A stretch of DNA of 9,833 nt from an uncultured Prevotella sp. (GTDB taxonomy: Bacteria; Bacteroidota; Bacteroidia; Bacteroidales; Bacteroidaceae): assembly GCA_902497035.1 (NCBI GenBank), contig CABVDL010000097.1, positions 1 through 9,833 on the forward strand, given 5' to 3'. This document shows, piece by piece, positions 1 to 4,540 of this stretch (position 1 is its first letter; each line of letters starts with the position of its first letter). The notes beneath the pieces were generated by a model, which was given only the letters and a program-made list of their open reading frames with translations, ran no database searches and was not told the origin of the DNA. The translations under genes were made by a program, and so were the position numbers.

Positions 1-99
1 TCTTGTGCCGGCCCTCAAATAATGACCCAACCGAATTAAAAATATGTCGAACATTTTTTCAGGGCCGGCACAAGACCGGCCCCTGCAGCAAAACCATTG
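1..99 (+). repeat. 5' REP-pair unit of copy 1, left arm partial
   Basis: Only the last 15 bases of the left 28-bp arm are inside the window (1-15). The right arm is complete at 61-88 (starts AGGGCCGGCACAAG, ends CTGCAG). Between them is a 45-nt AT-rich spacer containing the A-rich stretch AATTAAAAAT and the transposase ATG at 44. The complete equivalent is at 3678-3796. Confidence 0.85.
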
Positions 100-646
100 G
101 TTTTATCACCACATTTACGGACATGAACGCAAACAAATGCGATGGGCGGACTTCGATTATTCTTCGCAGGGCGTATATTTCGTTACCATCGTAACCAACG
201 AACGCCGCAACTTGTTTGGTTATGTCCGTGATGGTGAAATGCGTTTGAATGCTGCCGGGCGGATGGTGTTGGAAGAATACTTATCCATCGAGACCAACGA
301 AACGGGTGTTACTTGTATGGATGTCGTTGTGATGCCCAATCACATTCATTGCATGGTCTATTTGCCAAATGATAGTGGAAAGACGATTCCTGTTATAATG
401 GAGCATTTCAAGTCACGCACAGTCAACCGTTATTGCGTCGGTGTGAAAGAAGATGGATGGGCACCCTACCATAATCATTTATGGCAACGAAGTTATTGGG
501 ATGACATCGTTCGCAATGAAAGACAGTTCGAGTTTATCCGCCGTTATATCCGTCTTAACCCCCAACGTTGGGATAAGGATGCCATCAATGCCGCCCACGG
601 CCGTGAAACAGACGATATCAATTCATGTATCAAAAAGTTGCGGTAA
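44..646 (+). CDS. REP-associated tyrosine transposase (RAYT, Y1/HUH family), copy 1
   Basis: This 200-residue protein belongs to the Y1 (IS200-like) HUH transposases of the REP-associated group, single-strand DNA endonucleases that nick near REP hairpins through a 5'-phosphotyrosine link. Visible family marks are a core beginning near residue 33 (RWADFDYSSQGVYFVTIVT), the metal-binding HUH motif H100-I101-H102 in MPNHIHCMV, the conserved WQRSYWDDIVRNE stretch (about 147-159), and Y168 in RRYIRLNPQRW as the probable nucleophile. Length is usual for the group. The ATG at 44 is preceded by AATTAAAAAT, an AT-rich context normal for Bacteroidetes, but it lies inside the REP spacer, so the first 18 or so residues are encoded by REP DNA; a shorter start, for example at M32, is possible. 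Sequence at 3741-4343 encodes the identical protein. Base composition is visibly less GC-rich than in the neighbouring genes. Confidence 0.9.
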   Translation: MSNIFSGPAQDRPLQQNHWFYHHIYGHERKQMRWADFDYSSQGVYFVTIVTNERRNLFGYVRDGEMRLNAAGRMVLEEYLSIETNETGVTCMDVVVMPNHIHCMVYLPNDSGKTIPVIMEHFKSRTVNRYCVGVKEDGWAPYHNHLWQRSYWDDIVRNERQFEFIRRYIRLNPQRWDKDAINAAHGRETDDINSCIKKLR

Positions 647-677
647 TGTGGGACGGAAAAATCTGGTCGCACATTTG

Positions 678-796
678 GGTATATCTGCAGGGGCCGGTCT
701 TGTGCCGGCCCTCAAATAATGACCCAACCGAATTAAAAATATGTCGAACATTATTTCAGGGCCGGCACAAGACCGGCCCCTGCAGCAAAACCATTG
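678..796 (+). repeat. 3' REP-pair unit of copy 1
   Basis: Arms at 685-712 and 758-785 are perfect 28-bp reverse complements, each itself a small hairpin (GGGCCGG / CCGGCCC). The unit repeats the 5' unit, with one visible difference in the spacer (CATTATTTC here, CATTTTTTC in the 5' unit). It retains the transposase start context: an ATG at 741 opens an 18-codon frame, MSNIISGPAQDRPLQQNH, ending at TGA 795-797. Expression of that peptide is unproven. Confidence 0.9.
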
Positions 797-820
797 ACCA
801 TAATAAAACATGTCTTGCTG

Positions 821-843
821 GTGGCCGGCACCAGGCCGGCCAC
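821..843 (+). repeat. diverged REP-like palindrome
   Basis: A perfect 9-bp stem, GTGGCCGGC / GCCGGCCAC, around the 5-nt loop ACCAG. Aligned to the core of the REP right arm (GGGCCGGCACAAGACCGG...), it matches at about 17 of 21 positions. The two outer differences (G to T, C to A) compensate each other and keep the stem paired, which suggests a related REP variant with conserved structure. Confidence 0.7.
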
Positions 844-848
844 TACAC

Positions 849-948
849 TGTCACCGGCGGCATCCATTCCTGTCACCGGCGGCATCCATTCCTGTCATCG
901 GCGGCATCCATTCCTGTCATCGGCGGCATCCATTCCTGTCACCGGCGG
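849..948 (+). repeat. 22-bp tandem repeat array, 4.5 copies
   Basis: Units start at 849, 871, 893 and 915, with a half unit at 937-948. Each reads TGTCAYCGGCGGCATCCATT plus CC; units 1 and 2 have C and units 3 and 4 have T at the variable sixth base. There are no spacers, so this is a simple minisatellite and not CRISPR. The array ends in a small palindrome, GTCACC-GGC-GGTGAC (938-952). The array lies inside the 145-bp block missing from cassette copy 2. Confidence 0.92.
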
Positions 949-968
949 TGACGCATTGACGAAGTCAG
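947..968 (+). repeat. dispersed motif GGTGACGCATTKACGAA, occurrence 1
   Basis: GGTGACGCATTGACGAA lies at 947-963, followed by GTCAG. It matches 9556-9572 at 16 of 17 positions, and its 3' part with flank, CATTGACGAAGTCAG (954-968), recurs at 4506-4520. Function unknown; it sits at the downstream edge of the repeat region. Confidence 0.65.
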
Positions 969-1021
969 CAGGCTTATTCCATGTGTCGTGATAGGTTGAG
1001 GCTTTATTTTTCCCGTTTCAT

Positions 1022-1052
1022 TTTGTGCTTTCTCAATTATTCATTAACTTTG
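1022..1052 (+). promoter_or_regulatory. Bacteroidetes-type promoter of the GH89 gene
   Basis: TTTG at 1022-1025, 19 bases, then TAACTTTG at 1045-1052, matching the TTTG-N19-21-TAnnTTTG consensus of the Bacteroidetes primary sigma factor. Transcription should begin near 1058-1060, giving an AT-rich leader of about 40 nt to the ATG at 1100. This excludes the further-upstream in-frame start codon at 1025. Confidence 0.8.
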
Positions 1053-1099
1053 GGGAAACTTTCATTTTATGTAACAACCTTATACTAACAATTTCATTT

Positions 1100-3406
1100 A
1101 TGTACCTATCAGTAAAAGTCCCATCCAAGGGGCGACGTTTTCGCTGGCCAATCCGGTTGATGGCAGGTACGGCAGTTTTTTTGTTGTCAACCTTGTCTGT
1201 AGGCGCAACGGAGGTGACCGATGGCCTTCTCAGGCGTGTCCTGCCTCATGGCAGTGACGCCTCGCGCTTCTCATGCGTCATTGACAGCTCACACGGCGAC
1301 AAGGACTGGTTCACTGTCAGCTGCGACGGCGCTAAGGTTTCTGTAAAAGGTCCTAACAACGTGTCGTTGGCTGCGGGCATCAACTGGTTCCTCAACAAGG
1401 CCGGCATCGACATCTCATGGAACATGCCGACGGCGCAGTTGCCCGCTGCCTTGCCGGTCGTGGCGGAGGAGACGCACACCTCCAAGGTCGATTACCGTTA
1501 CTATCTCAATTTCTGCACCCACAGCTACACCATGGCTTTCTGGGATTGGACGCGGTGGCAGCAGGAGATAGACTGGATGGCCCTGCACGGCATCAACCTG
1601 CCGCTCATCACGGAGGGCATGGAGTGCGTATGGCGCAAGGTGCTGATGGATGGCTACGGCTACGACTCGCTCGACAAGGTCAACAAGTTTGTCACGGGAG
1701 CGGCCTACTACGGATGGTTCTTCATGAACAACATGACGGAGTGGGGAGGCCCTCAGCCGCAAAGCTGGTACGACCAGCAGGAGAAGTTGGCCAAGAAAAT
1801 CTTCACACGTCTGCGGGAATACGGCATCACGCCGGTCATACCGGGCTATGTGGGCATGGTGCCGGAGAAATTTCTGTCGTATGCCAGCAAGGACAGCGTT
1901 GAGGCGTGGAAGGCCACGGACATCGTTTCCAGCGGCTCGTGGGGCAACTTCACGCGGCCCTATTTCGTCAATGACACCACGCGGCTCAAGGAGTTTGCCG
2001 CCAAATACTACAAGGCTGTGGAGGATGTGTATGGCGCCGAGCTTTCTACCCATTATTATGCCATCGACCCGTTCCATGAGGGCAGCGTGCCGCGCGGTGT
2101 GAACGCGGCCGGCTCCGTCAAAGCCATGTGGAACGCCCTGCGCGCCTACGACGGCGAGGCTGTATGGGTGGCCCAGCACTGGCAGGGCAACCCTACCACC
2201 GACCTTACCCACAACGTGCCTGAAGGGAAGTTGCTCATTCTCGACCTGCACGGCGACTCTAACGGCGAGACTACGTTGGGCGGCAATGCCACCGATGCCA
2301 AGGGCGCAAGGCATCAGTGGGTATGGGGCATGACAAACAACTTTGGGGGCAACGTAGGCCTGTTTGGCCGCATGGGCCGCATCATGAGCAGCTTCTATGA
2401 GGCTGCCAAAAACTCGTCAGCCAACAATCTTGCCGGCATCGGCGCCTTGCCCGAGGGCATCGAGAACAATGACGTGCTGTTTGACATGCTTTATGCACTG
2501 CCTTGGACCTGCGACAAGCCTTATACCATCGACAGTTGGCTGCGGCACTACGTTTCGTCGCGATATGGCGTCACAGAGGCTGCCGACCCGGCCGCTTACC
2601 ATACCCTGGTCAGTGCCTGGCAACGACTGGCCAACGGCATCTACAACTGCCCCAACAACGGGCAGCAGGGTACTACCGAGAGCGTGTTCATGATGAGGCC
2701 CGCCAACGTGCCGGGTACGGTGAGTACCTGGGCCGGGTCGTCATGGTACTGGGATATCGACGACCTGCGTACGGCGGCCTACGAGTTTCTCTCGGTGGCC
2801 GACAAGCTGAAAGGCAACGACAACTACCGCTACGACCTCGTTGACGTGATGCGGCAGGCACTTGCCGACCACGGCAAGGAGATGCTCGACAGCCTCTCGA
2901 TGGCCTACGACGAGGGTGAGCGCTCGCGCCTGCAGCACAAGTTCCTCGGCATGATACTCGACCAGGACGCGCTTGTCGGCACGCGCAAGGAGTTCCGTCT
3001 CGGCACCTGGACGGAGATGGCCCGCGCGCTCGGCAACAACGACAGCGAGCGGGAGCTTTACGAGAAGAACGCGCGCATGCTGCTCACTACCTGGGGCGGA
3101 GAGCAGCAGTGCAACGGCGGCGGCCTGCACGACTATGCCAACCGGGAGTGGAACGGGCTGCTGTCATCGTATTACTACCCGCGCTGGAAAGCCTACTTCG
3201 ACAACGGTAGTCAGGCGCAGAACTGGTTTGCTGACTATGAGTGGCCTTTCGCCACTGGTGCCACCGGCAAGGCCAACATGGGGTGCCTGCCCGCCGATGC
3301 CCCCTACGCCTACGGCACGTTCAAGTCGGAAGCCAACGGTGATGAGGTGGAGCAGGCCAGAATGGTCTATAACAAGTATTTCAGCAACTTCAAGCCGTCG
3401 ATATGA
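1100..3406 (+). CDS. secreted alpha-N-acetylglucosaminidase, GH89 (NAGLU-like)
   Basis: A 768-residue enzyme predicted to release terminal alpha-linked N-acetylglucosamine from glycans such as heparan-type chains or mucin GlcNAc-alpha-Gal caps. The frame is open from 1025, but the promoter lies across that start, so 1100 is chosen. From 1100 residues 1-36 form a signal peptide: basic KGRRFRWPIR, hydrophobic LMAGTAVFLLSTLSVGA, likely cut after A36. A small N-terminal domain precedes the catalytic barrel, which opens with YRYYLNFCTHSYTMAFWDW (from about 132). It carries DPFHEG, whose E327 fits the acid/base, and GALPEGIENN, whose E452 fits the nucleophile of GH89 enzymes. NNFGGNVGLFG (about 413-423) and the helical C-terminal domain ending near NKYFSNFKPSI also align well with human NAGLU as I recall it. 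Length is normal for the family. The actual substrate is unknown, and no SusC/D-like genes are in view. Confidence 0.95.
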   Translation: MYLSVKVPSKGRRFRWPIRLMAGTAVFLLSTLSVGATEVTDGLLRRVLPHGSDASRFSCVIDSSHGDKDWFTVSCDGAKVSVKGPNNVSLAAGINWFLNKAGIDISWNMPTAQLPAALPVVAEETHTSKVDYRYYLNFCTHSYTMAFWDWTRWQQEIDWMALHGINLPLITEGMECVWRKVLMDGYGYDSLDKVNKFVTGAAYYGWFFMNNMTEWGGPQPQSWYDQQEKLAKKIFTRLREYGITPVIPGYVGMVPEKFLSYASKDSVEAWKATDIVSSGSWGNFTRPYFVNDTTRLKEFAAKYYKAVEDVYGAELSTHYYAIDPFHEGSVPRGVNAAGSVKAMWNALRAYDGEAVWVAQHWQGNPTTDLTHNVPEGKLLILDLHGDSNGETTLGGNATDAKGARHQWVWGMTNNFGGNVGLFGRMGRIMSSFYEAAKNSSANNLAGIGALPEGIENNDVLFDMLYALPWTCDKPYTIDSWLRHYVSSRYGVTEAADPAAYHTLVSAWQRLANGIYNCPNNGQQGTTESVFMMRPANVPGTVSTWAGSSWYWDIDDLRTAAYEFLSVADKLKGNDNYRYDLVDVMRQALADHGKEMLDSLSMAYDEGERSRLQHKFLGMILDQDALVGTRKEFRLGTWTEMARALGNNDSERELYEKNARMLLTTWGGEQQCNGGGLHDYANREWNGLLSSYYYPRWKAYFDNGSQAQNWFADYEWPFATGATGKANMGCLPADAPYAYGTFKSEANGDEVEQARMVYNKYFSNFKPSI

Positions 3407-3646
3407 GCGGTGGCCGATGTTGATACGACCCGTACCTTTCTGCTAACCAATGCCTCGGCCTGGTACAACGACAGCGCGACGCATACTTCCTTCGACACGA
3501 CGACCGGCATCCGGCAGCTTTCTGCCGACGGCCAGTCTGATGAGGCTTATTCCATCAGTGTCATGCGCGTGGCAAAAAGCAGTAGGGGCATGGTGTTGAG
3601 GCGCATGGGAAAGAAATGGGTGAAGGTGATGCCCAACGCAAAATGA
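3407..3646 (+). pseudogene. in-frame C-terminal tail after the GH89 stop (possible broken extension)
   Basis: Directly after the TGA at 3404-3406 the same frame stays open for 79 codons to a TGA at 3644-3646. The conceptual segment (AVADVDTTRTFLLTNASAW at its start) ends with AYSISVMRVAKSSRG and GKKWVKVM. This resembles the degenerate C-terminal tail of many secreted Prevotella and Bacteroidetes proteins, of the form Y-x-GxRV-x-KGI-x-x-GKKV-x-VK. A GTG at 3410 could in principle start it, but it has no signal peptide and makes little sense alone. Most likely it is the end of a longer ancestral protein, either this glycosidase cut by a nonsense change or another secreted protein fused by deletion. 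A sequencing error at the TGA is also possible. Confidence 0.55.
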
Positions 3647-3677
3647 TGCCGGACATTGGTTCTCTGATCGGATCATC

Positions 3678-3796
3678 GGTATATCTGCAGGGGCCGGTCT
3701 TGTGCCGGCCCTCAAATAATGACCCAACCGAATTAAAAATATGTCGAACATTTTTTCAGGGCCGGCACAAGACCGGCCCCTGCAGCAAAACCATTG
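3678..3796 (+). repeat. 5' REP-pair unit of copy 2 (complete)
   Basis: Arms at 3685-3712 and 3758-3785 are perfect 28-bp reverse complements (CTGCAGGGGCCGG outward), each with an internal 7-bp hairpin GGGCCGG / CCGGCCC. The 45-nt spacer holds the transposase ATG at 3741. TATATCTG at 3680-3687 is one base from a TAnnTTTG -7 box, with TTG 21 bases upstream at 3656-3658; this is only a weak promoter candidate. Confidence 0.9.
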
Positions 3797-4343
3797 GTTT
3801 TATCACCACATTTACGGACATGAACGCAAACAAATGCGATGGGCGGACTTCGATTATTCTTCGCAGGGCGTATATTTCGTTACCATCGTAACCAACGAAC
3901 GCCGCAACTTGTTTGGTTATGTCCGTGATGGTGAAATGCGTTTGAATGCTGCCGGGCGGATGGTGTTGGAAGAATACTTATCCATCGAGACCAACGAAAC
4001 GGGTGTTACTTGTATGGATGTCGTTGTGATGCCCAATCACATTCATTGCATGGTCTATTTGCCAAATGATAGTGGAAAGACGATTCCTGTTATAATGGAG
4101 CATTTCAAGTCACGCACAGTCAACCGTTATTGCGTCGGTGTGAAAGAAGATGGATGGGCACCCTACCATAATCATTTATGGCAACGAAGTTATTGGGATG
4201 ACATCGTTCGCAATGAAAGACAGTTCGAGTTTATCCGCCGTTATATCCGTCTTAACCCCCAACGTTGGGATAAGGATGCCATCAATGCCGCCCACGGCCG
4301 TGAAACAGACGATATCAATTCATGTATCAAAAAGTTGCGGTAA
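3741..4343 (+). CDS. REP-associated tyrosine transposase (RAYT, Y1/HUH family), copy 2
   Basis: The protein is identical over all 200 residues to that of 44-646, with HUH motif H100-I101-H102 and candidate nucleophile Y168, so both copies look intact and potentially active. The ATG is in the loop between two inverted REP arms, and translation passes through the whole right arm, encoding SGPAQDRPLQQ, before reaching the conserved core at about residue 33. In mRNA the 28-bp arms could pair and present the start codon in a 45-nt loop, or hinder ribosomes; this suggests self-limiting expression but is inference. The gene lies convergent to the relA-like gene, with 197 bases between the two stops. 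Confidence 0.9.
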   Translation: MSNIFSGPAQDRPLQQNHWFYHHIYGHERKQMRWADFDYSSQGVYFVTIVTNERRNLFGYVRDGEMRLNAAGRMVLEEYLSIETNETGVTCMDVVVMPNHIHCMVYLPNDSGKTIPVIMEHFKSRTVNRYCVGVKEDGWAPYHNHLWQRSYWDDIVRNERQFEFIRRYIRLNPQRWDKDAINAAHGRETDDINSCIKKLR

Positions 4344-4374
4344 TGTGGGACGGAAAAATCTGGTCGCACATTTG

Positions 4375-4493
4375 GGTATATCTGCAGGGGCCGGTCTTGT
4401 GCCGGCCCTCAAATAATGACCCAACCGAATTAAAAATATGTCGAACATTATTTCAGGGCCGGCACAAGACCGGCCCCTGCAGCAAAACCATTG
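4375..4493 (+). repeat. 3' REP-pair unit of copy 2
   Basis: Arms at 4382-4409 and 4455-4482 are perfect 28-bp reverse complements. The spacer has the CATTATTTC variant seen in the 3' unit of copy 1. The 18-codon frame from ATG 4438 ends at TGA 4492-4494. Lying between two convergent genes, its hairpins may also protect 3' ends or attenuate transcription from both sides, as REP hairpins do elsewhere; there is no U-tract. Confidence 0.9.
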
Positions 4494-4505
4494 ACCATAA
4501 TAAAA

Positions 4506-4520
4506 CATTGACGAAGTCAG
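4506..4520 (+). repeat. dispersed motif, partial occurrence 2
   Basis: CATTGACGAAGTCAG is identical to 954-968. In copy 2 it follows the cassette tail AATAAAACA directly, whereas in copy 1 the 145-bp repeat block stands between them. It lacks the GGTGACG part present at 947 and 9556. Confidence 0.65.
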
Positions 4521-4540
4521 TCAAGGCGGGGATGCCTCGC

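Larger units (their letters stand above)
1..810 (+). mobile_element. REP/RAYT cassette, copy 1 (left end cut by window)
   Basis: This block is a transposase gene bracketed by two REP-pair units in direct orientation. It lines up base for base with 3698-4507 at a constant offset of 3697, and I found no mismatch when comparing the lines; translations of several frames also agree. Its left end lies outside the window. After position 810 the two copies diverge until a shared CATTGACGAAGTCAG (954-968 here, 4506-4520 in copy 2), so copy 1 carries about 145 bp not present in copy 2. Organisation and transposase family fit REP-associated tyrosine transposase loci. Whether the whole cassette moves as one unit, or was copied by recombination, cannot be told from the sequence. 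Confidence 0.8.
3678..4507 (+). mobile_element. REP/RAYT cassette, copy 2 (complete)
   Basis: A complete cassette: 5' REP-pair unit (3678-3796), transposase (3741-4343) and 3' REP-pair unit (4375-4493), plus a tail shared with copy 1 to 4507. The two units are 119-bp direct repeats, both opening GGTATATCTGCAG and closing CAGCAAAACCATTG. It lies between the GH89 tail, whose stop is 31 bases upstream, and the convergent relA-like gene, whose stop is at 4541. The right boundary is inferred from where copies 1 and 2 diverge; the left from the start of the shared 119-bp unit. Confidence 0.8.

Noticed and set aside
849..948. Possible CRISPR array
   Set aside because: Repeats are 22 bp and directly adjacent, with no spacers, and no cas genes are in the window.
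625..951. 108-codon plus-strand frame covering the REP and the tandem array
   Set aside because: The translation is REP and minisatellite sequence with repeated peptides; no support as a gene.
1025..1099. Upstream start of the GH89 frame at 1025
   Set aside because: The codon overlaps the -33 element of a strong promoter and would place 25 extra residues before a complete signal peptide; 1100 fits better.
1415..2314. 299-codon open frame on the minus strand inside GH89
   Set aside because: Antisense shadow of a clearly conserved GC-rich gene; the translation shows no family pattern.
1..4507. Classical composite transposon carrying GH89
   Set aside because: The flanking cassettes are in direct orientation, but RAYTs are not known to move passenger DNA this way, and no target-site duplication is visible; duplication by recombination is equally likely.
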